This document shows positions 1-11,127 of a stretch of 64,000 bases of DNA, piece after piece (position 1 is the stretch's first letter; every line of letters begins with the position of its first letter). Where the stretch lies: assembly GCA_026168455.1 (NCBI GenBank), contig CM047426.1:51815085-51879084 (forward strand), written 5' to 3'. A model generated the notes under the pieces. It searched no databases. It saw only the letters and a list, made by a program, of their open reading frames with translations, and was not told the origin of the DNA. This DNA comes from Theocolax elegans. Its lineage: Eukaryota; Arthropoda; Insecta; Hymenoptera; Cerocephalidae. A program made the translations under genes and the position numbers.

Positions 1-262
1 TCCAAAAGTCTAAAAGAAAGCTTGGAGCAATACCTTTCAAATGGTCTGTAGCATTTTTATGGCCTTCAATTCTGTAAAAAGTTATGATAATTTAAAGAAA
101 GACAAAAAAATTCACAAAAATTAACATGGTATTTCCCATTTAAATTTTTAAAATATATGGTGTTTCTTTAAATTATCATAACTTTTTACAGAATTGAAGG
201 CCATAAAAATGCTACATACCATTTGAAATGTATTGCTCCAAGCTTTCTTTTAGACTTTTGGA
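1..262. repeat. Palindrome with about 100-bp arms
   Basis: Positions 1-100 and 163-262 are near-perfect reverse complements: the first begins TCCAAAAGTC and the second ends GACTTTTGGA. They are separated by a 62-bp AT-rich loop. The left arm may continue outside the window. Only a few arm mismatches are visible, near positions 30-50. The structure is that of a foldback or MITE-like non-autonomous element. No coding capacity is seen. Confidence 0.85.
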
Positions 263-299
263 TAAAAAAATCAATTGTGGCAAACTTACACTTTTTTTA

Positions 300-635
300 A
301 GTTGAATATTGACATGTAGTTTATGTAACATTGACCGTAAGATTACAAATTCTAACCCAGAAGGATAAATTCTACACATAATTAGCAACGAATGTTACAA
401 ATAATGTTGTATATTGAAAGTTGATAGATTTTGAGTTAAATAGTGATAAACCCAGCTGGTGTTGAAAAAAACTGCAAAAAGTTCACTTTTTGAGGTTATA
501 ATAACTTTTGAGCTAATAAATTCCAGTACCTAAAAATTTTTTTCTGTATTCTGAAAAACATTTGCAATGTGTACTCAAAATTTGGTGCATTTTAAAATTT
601 TGATCGGACCAATTCACGTGGAATACCCCATATAT
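300..635 (+). repeat. Diverged copy of a dispersed repeat
   Basis: This segment follows the same order of motifs as the repeat at about 830-1175: a stretch with TAGATTTTGAG, then an AACTTTTGAG-like stretch, then TCAAAATTTGG, and an end resembling 'gatcggaccaattcacgtgg'. It is much more diverged than the 663-1175 / 22232-22720 pair. No ORF of note. Confidence 0.5.
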
Positions 636-662
636 ATATTATATATATTACACCTTTGGTGT

Positions 663-1175
663 AAGTTATGTTCTAAAATACGTGAAAATTAGTGATTTTA
701 TGAGGTTTATGAGGCATAACTTACAACAGCGGTCTTGGCCAATAAGCTAACCCAAGGCATTCGAAAGCTCGCAAAAAATGTGAACTTTTAAGAGGTATTA
801 GATTAAAATCGATTATGGTGTGGTAGCCTTTTTTTTTGATATTCAATATGTCCGGGTGTTCTATCTCTTCGAGATTTTAAAATTAAGAAATGTAACCATG
901 GTAGATAAGTTCTAAAGATTAATTTAAACAAAAGTTGTTTGTAATGTTTTTTCAAAAAAATCAACAGATTTTGAGATAAATGGCTTAAAAAATAGAAATT
1001 TTTCTAAAAAATTGAAAAGTTTCCACTTTTCATGGTCGAATAACTCTTAAGCAAATTATTTTTAACACTTAAATTTTTTTTGTATGTTCTGGAAGATGTT
1101 CCCAGCCTGTTCTCAAATTTTGGAGTGATTTAAAATTTTCATCGTACCACTTGACGTCAAATAGACCATACATAT
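663..1175 (+). repeat. Dispersed repeat, copy 1
   Basis: The segment is co-linear with 22232-22720. Both carry GAGGCATAACTTACA, CAGCGGTCTTGGCCAATAA, TTCGAGATTTTAAAATTAAG and CATCGTACCACTTGACGT in the same order and orientation. Copies differ at scattered bases. Both end at an AT/GT-rich microsatellite. The second copy interrupts a family-A LTR-like repeat, so the unit behaves as a mobile non-coding repeat. No coding capacity. Confidence 0.8.
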
Positions 1176-2560
1176 GTATATATATGTATGTATGTATGTG
1201 GGTGTGTGTGCGTGCGGCGGAATATTTATATAATATATATATATTTTAAAATTGTTTTTTCAAGAATACATAATATATGTATTTTTTCCTTGCGCATAAA
1301 AAAATTTTTGAACATAACTTGAAAGAATGTGTATTAGCTTACTCATTCTTGATGAAACTCATAAAATGTTTAAACGTATACTCAATAATATAATAACGGA
1401 TCTAAAATGCAATGTAATGCTTTAAATACAGATGCAAAATTGTTTGAAGATTAAATAAATATTAATCAAGTATAACATACACTTTTCCAAATATCTATAT
1501 GTGAAATATACAATAAGTTAAAAATTAAATATATTAATTATTGCATTTTTAAGATAATTCTATTATAAACAGTATAGGCAAAAGAAAATTCAAATTTTAA
1601 CAGTGGCAATATAAAATACTAATTATATTTCAATAGATTTTCAAAAACTATTAATTTAGGAGCATTTAATTTAAATATTTTTTTATTAATATTTCAAAAT
1701 TGAATGGATATATAAGTGAGTAGATTATGTATATTTATAGAAAATAATATTTTAAATAAACAAGTATGTATTTATTAGAAACAGAAGGTTTTCTAAGGCA
1801 TGAATTTGATTATAATAATGAAGATAAATATATGGGCTCTGTAACTAAAGGAAAAAATAAATTGGATAAAATTATGGATTAAAACACAAATTTTGAAAGA
1901 GGGTGCAAATTACGAATTACGGGAGAAATGGAAGAAACAGGTTTTTATTTATATGCCACTAAAATTATATAAATAGTTCTATAAAATTAATAAAAGATAA
2001 TAAAAAAATTTATTTATTTAAGAAGAAAGTCTTATTACTCTAAAAGTACAAAATATTAATGCCATAGAACTTTTGGCGATGATCCTTTGTCATTAAAGAA
2101 ATTAATTTAAGGAGGTAAAGTTCTATTTAGATCCGTTTAAAATATTCCAAAATTTTCATAAGTAGTTACTAAATACTACAATTTAGTAAGTATATGCACT
2201 TTACTATTTTTGGTAAGTCAATTTTTCATTAACATTTATAATTATTAAAATATAAATTTAAGCTTTCTAAGAATTCATATAGTTTAAAATTTACAGTTAA
2301 CATTTAATGTCTTTATTTTTGTTATTACTATTATTATGATTTCATTATACTAAATTTTGGTAAAAACTTTTATTTATAAATTATAATCGAATTTAAAAAA
2401 AAATTAAATTTTTGGTATAAAACCCAATGCATTATAACAGTACCTCCAAGGTGTTGTGTGAATCGGTTTAATTTCTAAGGTGTCCATGGTAGAGAAAAAG
2501 TAATATAATTTAAAACATTATTTAAAATAAATTTATTACGAAAAACCTTTTTCGAAATTA
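1176..2560. other. AT-rich interval, no gene seen
   Basis: The interval opens with a TATG/TGTG microsatellite (about 1170-1215). The rest is very AT-rich, with no ORF that resembles a known family and no clear repeat arms. Confidence 0.6.
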
Positions 2561-2576
2561 AAACTAGGGGGTTGGG

Positions 2577-2607
2577 GCGCGAAGCGCGCAGGGGGGCGAA
2601 GCCCCCC
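2577..2607. other. Two adjacent GC-rich mini-hairpins
   Basis: GCGC-GAA-GCGC (2577-2587) is followed by a 7-bp stem GGGGGGC-GAA-GCCCCCC (2591-2607). They sit at the outer edge of the minus-strand PLE, in otherwise AT-rich DNA, and are absent from the equivalent outer ends of the other PLE copies near 12430 and 13510. The function is unknown. Confidence 0.75.
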
Positions 2608-3066
2608 TAGTATATATATATATATATACATAAGACCTCCCCGAAGGGAGTCCTAAGTCACAATTAAACTTCATAAAGTCCACACACCCGTGCCTAACCC
2701 CCCACCAATACATTTTATAAAATACACATACATATACACACATATATATATATACATAAACATACATACATACATACATATATTCGCCCCATACATCAAT
2801 TAATCTATCCAAAGAAAGAGGGGAACATTCTGTATTAAGAGGCTAAGTCGAGTCGAGTGCTCCCGCGTATCAGGCGAACATGCGCCGCGGAGAAGTGGCA
2901 CGCCGCGTCAATCTTAATACAGCCGGGATTCCTCGGAGCGCTCCGATACTTAACGCGAGTCGCCCAACCTCCTCACCACACATAGTACGCTAATACCGAG
3001 AGGCAGTTGTTCTCAAGCCAACAACGCAATGGAGAGTATAAAAACATTTATAACAAATAAACAATA

Positions 3067-3921
3067 TTAATTACAATATAGTTTCACAGTATTTAACGCT
3101 TCTTTATACATATTCTTCAAAAAATTCACATCTTCTACACGGTTAAGTGTGTTATCGTGTGTATAAATATTCAGCATCTCCGAAAACATTCGTTTTTTCG
3201 TATTACTTTCGATATCAATGATAGAAACCTTATTAAAATCAATGCTGTGGCTAGTATTTCTCTTATGGACCGCTAATGCAGATCTTTCACTTTCATTGCG
3301 TACATCATTCTTATGCTCTCGAAATCGTGATTTTAATTTACGTTTACTCGTGCCAATGTATTGCGCTGTCCAGTCTTTACAAGGTATTTTATAAACAATA
3401 TTGCACATCTCATGTTTTTCATTTTTATCCTTGCCTAATTTTATTATATTGCTAAATTTATTGATCATGCGGTTTATTGGTAGAAAATCACACTTTTTTA
3501 TGAGTACATCGAGGCACGGAGTTAAATCCTTAATAAAAGGTAAAACAACCTTTGGTCTCAAAATTAAATTTCTTTTTATAATAATATTATTAATTAAAGT
3601 ATTACTAGCATTATGTAAATGTGACAAACGTTTATTTATGAATTTATTAATGAAATCAAATGGATAATTGTTATTAAGTAAAAAGTTTCTAACTAACACA
3701 ATATTGCCATCATGAAAAATCGAATCCGATAACAGAACAGCCTTGTCAACTAAATTATAAACCATTGCTATTTTTTGGGAACGTGGGTGATGTGAAAAGT
3801 AATTAGGATAACGTCCAGAGGCTGTGTCTTTACGGTACCAATTTGTCTTGCAAATAGCATCATCGAATCTATGTATTTTTAAATCAAGAAACGGTAATTC
3901 TTTATTTATTTCAGTTTCCAC
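3067..3921 (-). pseudogene. PLE pol C-terminal part with GIY-YIG nuclease
   Basis: This 284-aa frame continues the RT of the upstream ORF after a frameshift. It opens with the conserved PLE block LPFLDLKIHR (residues 9-18). A GIY-YIG-type endonuclease domain lies at about residues 173-230, with VYKIPC, YIG (188-190), an arginine-rich helix and REH (201-203). In known PLEs this domain nicks the target DNA for target-primed reverse transcription in the nucleus. The conserved CKDC has become CKDW (residue 184), a probable damaging change; copy 2 keeps CKDC. The listed Met is only the first in frame; coding continuity really begins upstream. The protein is family-typical but separated from its RT. 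Confidence 0.88.
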
Positions 3922-3929
3922 TGTAAATT

Positions 3930-5843
3930 TTATAGGTTCACAATAGTTATTAAATAAGCGTTTATTATCAGATCGATCTTCTCATGATTGACAATTAATA
4001 TCGTGTCGTCTACATATCTTTTGTACAAAACAATATCCTTTTTGAAGTCTTTTAAGCAACAATTTTCTAAATCTTCTAATACCATGTCCGCAAACCACGG
4101 ACTTGTGCAAAAACCCATAGGAGCTCCCATACATTGTTTGTAAATTTTTTTATTAAATTGTAAGAAAGTTGAGTCCAAAAGCTGCTCTATCCCCTCCAAA
4201 AATTCATCTTTAACAATAGGAATACTACTCTTTATAAATTTCCATTTTTTTGATACTGCTCGTATAATTAAATCTCTCGGTAAATTTGAAAAAAGTGAGA
4301 CAACGTCAAACGATACTAATCTGTAATTTCCAGGCACCATCAGTTTGTCAATGATCTTTTTTAATTCTATACTATTCTTAATATTTGATGCTGGTTTTGG
4401 AACGTACTTATAAAATAATTTACTAATTGCTTTATCAAAGGCATACGTAGAGCTATTTATAGGTGAAACAATGATCCGTATAGGTAAATCCGCTTTATGT
4501 ATTTTAATTAACCCATACGCTTTCGGAATGTTTGTATTGCCTAATTTTTGTTTAACGTTGTCAAAGCAGTTTTCTTTTTTAAAAACTCCCTTTTCCTCCC
4601 AATCTCTTATTAAAAGTTGAATTTTAATTTGTAATTGTCTTAGCGGGCATTTTTCAATAACTTTATAATATTTCCCATTATTTAAAGATGTCTCCATTTT
4701 TTCATTATATTTTTCTTTTTCTATGATAACGCAAACCGCACCTTTATCTGCTTTCGTAAACATCACGTCTCGGTTATTTTTTAAAAATTTACATGTATTA
4801 TTATAATTATGTAAAATGATTCTATCCGTATACTCAATGTGTCTCTTTCTTTTTATAAATTTATTTATATTTTCAATTAATTCAGTTTTCAATTTTTCGT
4901 TGCGTGAGGACGTTGCTTTAATGTTCCTATTATCACATTTATTATCATTATTATCATTCTGAGACTGAATGTGAAATTCAATGTCTTTAAGTATTTCAAA
5001 AGCAGTAAATTTATTAATATTAGAAGTAAAATTAAATTTTTCACCAAGACGTAATGTATCGCGGACCGCAAGAGGAATCTCCTTATCTGTGGTATTTACC
5101 ACCCATTTTTCTCTAATATCCACATTGTCATCCACATTCTCATCGACATTAGTATTTTTGTAAAACATTCCTTCAAAACGCACATCTCTGTTTTTTAAAT
5201 TATTAATCTTTCGGAGTTTTATGTTCATTTGTTTCTTATGAAAAACATCTAAAATGTATGAATAGTACCTTTCAAATTTTTTTACAAGTAAATTACCTAT
5301 TCTATTTTCTATAATGTTAATCATACTTTTTATTTCTTTATCTAAATATTTAAGATGGACATTAAAATCTCTAATCTCAAAATTAAGAATCTTTTTAGTA
5401 ATGAAAGTTGATAGATTATTCGATTTTTTTCTAATTAATCTAGAGTGAAACGAAATATTTTTCATAAAAAACTCAAATCTTTTTATATGATTCGGAGTGA
5501 GTTCAAGCATCCTGCATTCCAAAAGAAATTTTAAATGATTCTGAGAAGTGATCTGATTTTTTAATAATTTAGTCAATTTGATAAAAAGATTGTAAGTTGA
5601 ATTGTCAAAGTTACGGTAAATCAAATTGAGAATATATGATAGATTGAATTTTCTCTGAGAGTCTAATGCAGAAATAAGAGTTTGTTTATAGTCACACTTA
5701 GTCAAATCGTCGTACGAGTTCGTTGAACCATCGGAGGGTGTTGTTTTGCGTAGTGTCATCGACCTCGTCTGTGTATATTCAGCCATGTCTCCTACTTTTC
5801 GTAATCGTGTATTAAAAACAGCATATAAGTGATCCAATGCCAA
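3930..5843 (-). pseudogene. PLE reverse transcriptase, main ORF
   Basis: A 637-aa frame holds the N-terminal PLE region and the RT core. Visible RT motifs are SFDVVSLF (motif A; Asp about 513), MGAPMGFCTSPWFAD (motif B; about 572-586) and YVDD (motif C; 610-613), the order expected of PLE RTs. Other PLE-like blocks are RDVMFTKADKGAVCVI and PKAYGLIKIHK. The start may be the first Met (MALDHLY) or Met19 (MAEYTQT), just inside the pLTR boundary. The frame ends about 24 aa after YVDD at a frameshift, and the sequence resumes in the next frame (FLDL block, 3067-3921). The same break is present in the inverted copy, so it predates the duplication. Confidence 0.92.
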
Positions 5844-5846
5844 AGT

Positions 5847-6310
5847 ATATTGTTTAAATGAATCTATCGTTCGTCCAAGTAATCTTTAGTAAAAAAGTGT
5901 CCTTTATTGAACATCACGAACCAATGGTGTTAACAGATGTTAAGTTAAGTTACATATATGCCGACGTTTCGGACGTTTTTTCACCGTCCCTTTTCAAGGC
6001 TACAAAATTAGTAATTTACAATATATATAGATTAATACAAGTAGTGAAACATTTAAATCGATGTCACAAAACAATTCATAACTCACCAAATTCAATCAAA
6101 ACTTAAAAAGACAACATATCACTCGTGTGATCTCGCAAAAGCCACTCTCCCATTATTACATATCAATTCTATAAAAAATTCAACACATCACGTTTAATTC
6201 TCACATTAAAAACAATAATAATAATTTTTCGTAATACAATTTAAAAATACAATTTAAAAACCTTTTAACTAATTTTCACCACCCACGCTGTCGTCTCCAG
6301 AACAAATTGT

Positions 6311-6342
<32 letters not shown>

Positions 6343-6449
6343 CATAGGACCTCCCCGAAGGGAGTCCTAAGTCACAATTAAACTTCATAAAGTCCACACA
6401 CCCGTGCCTAACCCCCCACCAATACATTTTACAAAATACACATACATAT

Positions 6450-6492
<43 letters not shown>

Positions 6493-6652
6493 CACATACA
6501 TACATACATACATATATTCGCCCCATACATCAATAAATCTATCCAAAGAAGGAGGGGAACATTCTGTATTACGAGGCTAAGTCGAGTCGAGTGCTCCCGC
6601 GTATCAGGCGAACATGCGCCGCGGAGAAGTGGCACGCCGCGTCAATCTTAAT
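5847..6652 (-). repeat. PLE 5' pseudo-LTR, copy 1
   Basis: The minus strand begins TTAAGATTGACGCGGCG and ends in AAACAATATA next to the RT start. Matching copies lie at 8988-9793, 12135-12695 (internally deleted) and 13226-13997. It contains the conserved CTCCCTTCGGGGAGGTCC hairpin, a microsatellite and a hammerhead-like motif. PLE pLTRs are known to be reiterated in direct or inverted order, as here. Confidence 0.85.
5958..6002 (-). ncRNA. Hammerhead-ribozyme-like relic in PLE pLTR
   Basis: The minus strand shows CCTTGAAAAG, then a stem GGACG/CGTCC around GTGAAAAAA, then CGAAACGTCGGC. This matches the hammerhead layout of a CUGANGA box, helix II and a GAAA box. The CUGANGA box is imperfect (C3 and G8 changed), so cleavage is doubtful. 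PLEs of many animals are known to carry hammerhead motifs in their pLTRs. The same motif occurs at 9635-9678 and 13847-13890. Confidence 0.5.
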
Positions 6653-6654
6653 TT

Positions 6655-8985
6655 TGTAACGTGGTCCTCACTTTCGTGGCCCGTAAACCACGCTACTCGG
6701 TTCCGCTTTATTTAATATATGTATATTACCTTTTAATCCGGTAAAGACCGTATTTAATATTTAACTGGGCGCCAGGTCTTACCGAACAATAAACAGCTTC
6801 CCGGTTCGACTCCTCAGGACGTGGCTCCAACGCCAATACGGAGGTGGCGAAACCAACGACGAATTTATCTCCTTCGAAAATGCGTGGCGGTAAATTCTCG
6901 AGGTATAGGTTAATAAGTCAAAAATAACGCAATGCTTCAATTAAACTAGATTATAATTTAATTTAGTTTATTCCTTCAAAATTCCAATTTCCGATCACTA
7001 CGGGTGATCACCGTTACAATTTTTATCGACGAAGTAAATTCGACAAGTTAAATTTCCGCAAACTAGCCCGATCTTCCGATCACCGATAACCACGTAGTGT
7101 TAATTAATTAACCCGACATTCACGTCTTATAAACTCCGGTAATAAATAATAAATCGTTTCCCAACCCTTGAAACGGACAAACTCGAATTCGCGGCACGTG
7201 CTAAAATGGCGGCGCGGCTCGCAGGAGGTCTATACGCGACGCGCAAGAAATCCCCGGCGATACACTCGATTTATAAAATTAATCGGTGGCCGTGCAGCCC
7301 ACTTACCGCAACGAGAAACGATCTTCTTCAAGAATGAAACGACTCGACCACTCTCAGAACTACTACTTCTATCTGGATTTCTACAAAAAAAAACTACTAT
7401 TTGATCTATCGAAAATTGCTCGGTGTGCTCGGGGAGACTATCCGGCTACGAATGACGATCGGGACTCGTAGCATCCCGCTCGTCCTCGTAGTTCGTTAAA
7501 ACGCGGCGCTGATTGTCTTCTTCTTCCTTATTTTTCAACCAATAATATCCTCCAGGTTAATTAGATGATTGACTATTACCGCCGTCCGCGCCATCTATTC
7601 CCGTATCGATCTTCTTTTCCCCAGTGACGGAATAACGAAATAACCCGTATTCCGTTGAGGAACTGACTTGCGCTTCCACCAATGCAACAGGTGTGTCTTC
7701 TTTCTCTCTCGTACACACACGCTGTAGATGGCTACTTCCCGCTCATTCCGTCGTTCCCCTCCTCGGTGCGCCGCCATGTGCCGCGGCGTGCATGTGCGAG
7801 AGCAGCGAGCGCCGCCCCCCCCTCTCTGCCGCGCTGACCCTAGTACACGAGCAGCCGGCCGAGTCCGTTGCACGCGAGTCGGGTGTCGTTTGTTTACACG
7901 ACGGCGAACGGGTTTTTATTTTGTGTTTGTGAAGAGTGCGCCAGTTCCTGGGTCGTCATCTTCGTGGCTGCCTTCGTTCTCCATCACCAGGTCGTCGGGA
8001 GATGGTACTGGATCTACGTGGGAACATGGTTGGACGTCGGTGGCGGTATGGTTGTATCATTCCTTCTTTATTATTAAACTCCTTCCTTTCTCCAATCCTC
8101 CGATTTTCTCAACAAATCAATAAAAACCCTATTAATTCCTTCCCTTTATGTACTAAAATATCGGTGACGAGAATGGCTCGGGCCAGGATTCGTAGCCGGA
8201 TAGTCTCCCCGAGCACACCGAGCAATTTTCGATAGATCAAATAGTAGTTTTTTTTTGTAGAAATCCAGATAGAAGTAGTAGTTCTGAGAGTGGTCGAGTC
8301 GTTTTATTCTTGAAGAAGATCGTTTCTCGTTGCGGTAAGTGGGCTGCACGGCCACCGATTAATTTTATAAATCGAGTGTATCGCCGGGGATTTCTTGCGC
8401 TTCGCGTATTAACTCCTGCGAGCCGCGCCGCCATTTTAGCACGTGCCGCGAATTCGAGTTTGTCCGTTTCAAGGGTTGGGAAACGGTTTATTATTTATTA
8501 CCGGAGTTTATAAGACGTGAATGTCGGGTTAATTAATTAACACTACGTGGTTATCGGTGATCGGAAGATCGGGCTAGTTCGTGGAAATTTAACTTGTCGA
8601 ATTTACTTCGTCGATAAAAATTGTAACGGTGATCACCCGTAGTGATCGGAAATTGGAATTTTGAAGGAATAAACTAAATTAAATTATAATCTAGTTCAAT
8701 TGAAGCATTGCGTTATTTTTGACTTATTAACCTATATCTCGAGAATTTACCGCCACGCATTTTCGAAGGAGATAAATTCGTCGTTGGTTTCGCCACCTCC
8801 GTATTGGCGTTGGAGCCACGTCGTGAGGAGTTGAACCGGGAAGCTGTTTATTGTTCGGTAAGACCTGGCGCCCAGTAAAATATTAAATACGGTCTTTACC
8901 GGATTAAAAGGTAATATACATATATTAAATAAAGCGGAACCGAGTAGCGTGGTTTACGGGCCACGAAAGTGAGGACCACGTTACA
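6655..8985. repeat. Palindromic LTR-like core between the two PLE copies
   Basis: The block begins TGTAACGTGGTCC and ends GGACCACGTTACA. Arms 6655-7453 and 8188-8985 (about 799 bp) are near-perfect reverse complements. They are separated by a 734-bp unpaired spacer. The arms carry TGGCGCCCAGTAAAAT-like sequence, resembling the GGCGCCCAATAAAAT of the family-A repeat, and the termini have the TG...CA form of LTRs. It is therefore best read as two head-to-head truncated LTR-like units. No coding region is recognised; short ORFs here are mirror images of each other. Confidence 0.75.
7454..8187. other. Unpaired spacer at the centre of the giant palindrome
   Basis: This is the only non-mirrored sequence between about 2.6 and 12.4 kb. 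It is GC-richer than its surroundings, especially 7740-7890. It includes a CATGTGCCGCGGCGTGCATG-type stretch, and ORFs of 80-130 aa overlap in several frames, which suggests GC-driven openness, not coding. No known protein family is recognised. Confidence 0.55.
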
Positions 8986-9147
8986 AAATTAAGATTGACG
9001 CGGCGTGCCACTTCTCCGCGGCGCATGTTCGCCTGATACGCGGGAGCACTCGACTCGACTTAGCCTCGTAATACAGAATGTTCCACTCCTTCTTTGGATA
9101 GATTTATTGATGTATGGGGCGAATATATGTATGTATGTATGTATGTG

Positions 9148-9188
<41 letters not shown>

Positions 9189-9634
9189 ATATGTATGTGT
9201 ATTTTGTAAAATGCATTGGTGGGGGGTTAGGCACGGGTGTGTGGACTTTATGAAGTTTAATTGTGACTTAGGACTCCCTTCGGGGAGGTCCTATGTATAT
9301 ATATATATATATATATATTTTTTAAACAATTTGTTCTGGAGACGACAGCGTGGGTGGTGAAAATTAGTTAAAAGGTTTTTAAATTGTATTTTTAAATTGT
9401 ATTACGAAAAATTATTATTATTGTTTTTAATGTGAGAATTAAACGTGATGTGTTGAATTTTTTATAGAATTGATATGTAATAATGGGAGAGTGGCTTTTG
9501 CGAGATCACACGAGTGATATGTTGTCTTTTTAAGTTTTGATTGAATTTGGTGAGTTATGAATTGTTTTGTGACATCGATTTAAATGTTTCACTACTTGTA
9601 TTAATCTATATATATTGTAAATTACTAATTTTGT

Positions 9635-9678
9635 AGCCTTGAAAAGGGACGGTGAAAAAACGTCCGAAACGTCGGCAT
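9635..9678 (+). ncRNA. Hammerhead-ribozyme-like relic in PLE pLTR
   Basis: The sequence is identical in layout to 5958-6002: CCTTGAAAAG, stem GGACG/CGTCC, then CGAAACGTCGGC. The GAAA box is intact but the CUGANGA box is altered. Confidence 0.5.
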
Positions 9679-9792
9679 ATATGTAACTTAACTTAACATC
9701 TGTTAACACCATTGGTTCGTGATGTTCAATAAAGGACACTTTTTTACTAAAGATTACTTGGACGAACGATAGATTCATTTAAACAATATACT

Positions 9793-10371
9793 TTGGCATT
9801 GGATCACTTATATGCTGTTTTTAATACACGATTACGAAAAGTAGGAGACATGGCTGAATATACACAGACGAGGTCGATGACACTACGCAAAACAACACCC
9901 TCCGATGGTTCAACGAACTCGCACGACGATTTGACTAAGTGTGACTATAAACAAACTCTTATTTCTGCATTAGACTCTCAGAGAAAATTCAATCTATCAT
10001 ATATTCTCAATTTGATTTACCGTAACTTTGAGAATTCAACTTACAATCTTTTTATCAAATTGACTAAATTATTAAAAAATCAGATCACTTCTCAGAATCA
10101 TTTAAAATTTCTTTTGGAATGCAGGATGCTTGAACTCACTCCGAATCATATAAAAAGATTTGAGTTTTTTATGAAAAATATTTCGTTTCACTCTAGATTA
10201 ATTAGAAAAAAATCGAATAATCTATCAACTTTCATTACTAAAAAGATTCTTAATTTTGAGATTAGAGATTTTAATGTCCATCTTAAATATTTAGATAAAG
10301 AAATAAGAAGTATGATTAACATTATAGAAAATAGAATAAAATGGAGAAAAAATGGAGACATCTTTAAATGA
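9793..10371 (+). pseudogene. PLE pol N-terminal fragment (deleted copy)
   Basis: The first about 180 residues match copy 1 closely (MALDHLYAVF..., RSMTLRKTTPSDGS). After NIIENRI the frame runs into KWRKNGDIFK and stops. Compared with copy 1, about 587 bp is missing at this point, which is not a multiple of three and shifts the frame. A short AAAATGGAG repeat at the junction suggests a microhomology-type deletion. No catalytic motif is in this fragment. Confidence 0.88.
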
Positions 10372-11119
10372 TGGGAAATATTATAAAGTTATTGAAAAAT
10401 GCCCGCTAAGACAATTACAAATTAAAATTCAACTTTTAATAAGAGATTGGGAGGAAAAGGGAGTTTTTAAAAAAGAAAACTGCTTTGACAACGTTAAACA
10501 AAAATTAGGCAATACAAAAATTCCGAAAGCGTATGGGTTAATTAAAATACATAAAGCGGATTTACCTATACGGATCATTGTTTCAGCTATAAATAGCTCT
10601 ACGTATGCCTTTGATAAAGCAATTAGTAAATTATTTTATAAGTACGTTCCAAAACCAGCATCAAATATTAAGAATAGTATAGAATTAAAAAAGATCATTG
10701 ACAAACTGATGGTGCCTGGAAATTACAGATTAGTATCGTTTGACGTTGTCTCACTTTTTTCAAATTTACCGAGAGATTTAATTATACGAGCAGTATCAAA
10801 AAAATGGAAATTTATAAAGAGTAGTATTCCTATTGTTAAAGATGAATTTTTGGAGGGGATAGAGCAGCTTTTGGACTCAACTTTCTTACAATTTAATAAA
10901 AAAATTTACAAACAATGTATGGGAGCTCCTATGGGTTTTTGCACAAGTCCGTGGTTTGCGGACATGGTATTAGAAGATTTAGAAAATTGTTGCTTAAAAG
11001 ATTTCAAAAAGGATATTGTTTTGTACAAAAGATATGTAGACGACACGATATTAATTGTCAATCATGAGAAGATCGATCTGATATTAAACGCTTATTTAAT
11101 AACTATTGTGAACCTATAA
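10352..11119 (+). pseudogene. PLE reverse transcriptase core fragment (copy 2)
   Basis: A 255-aa frame resumes after the deletion and holds the PLE RT core: PKAYGLIKIHK, SFDVVSLFSNLP (motif A), MGAPMGFCTSPWFAD (motif B) and YVDD (motif C). It ends at the same place and by the same frameshift as copy 1 (tail ...LITIVNL). Compared with copy 1 it shows a few substitutions, for example SAINSS for SPINSS and LILNAY for LIINAY. Confidence 0.9.
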
Positions 11120-11127
11120 AATTTACA

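Larger units (their letters stand above)
2611..6654 (-). mobile_element. Penelope-like retroelement, copy 1
   Basis: Read on the minus strand, the order is: 5' pseudo-LTR (6652 to 5847), reverse transcriptase ORF (5843-3930), C-terminal RT edge plus GIY-YIG nuclease ORF (3921-3067), a 3' UTR (about 3060-2919) and a truncated 3' pseudo-LTR (2917-2611). The terminal sequences contain (CATA)n/(TA)n microsatellites. The same order occurs in opposite orientation at 8988-12695, so this element is one arm of a giant palindrome. RT combined with a GIY-YIG endonuclease, and repeated pLTRs, are diagnostic of Penelope-like elements. The coding region is split by a frameshift, so the copy looks inactive. 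Confidence 0.93.

Noticed and set aside
5858..6106. 82-aa ORF, repeated at 9530-9778 and 13742-13990
   Set aside because: Antisense to the PLE pseudo-LTR; its recurrence reflects the repeat, not a gene.
7595..8235. Several overlapping ORFs of 80-131 aa in the palindrome spacer
   Set aside because: Open in many frames at once because of high GC and few stops; no motif, no shared frame between arms.
8870..8890. TGGCGCCCAGT as a tRNA-Lys primer-binding site
   Set aside because: Only about nine bases fit, there is no retroelement body next to it, and the equivalent site in family A reads AGGCGCCCAAT; too weak to annotate.
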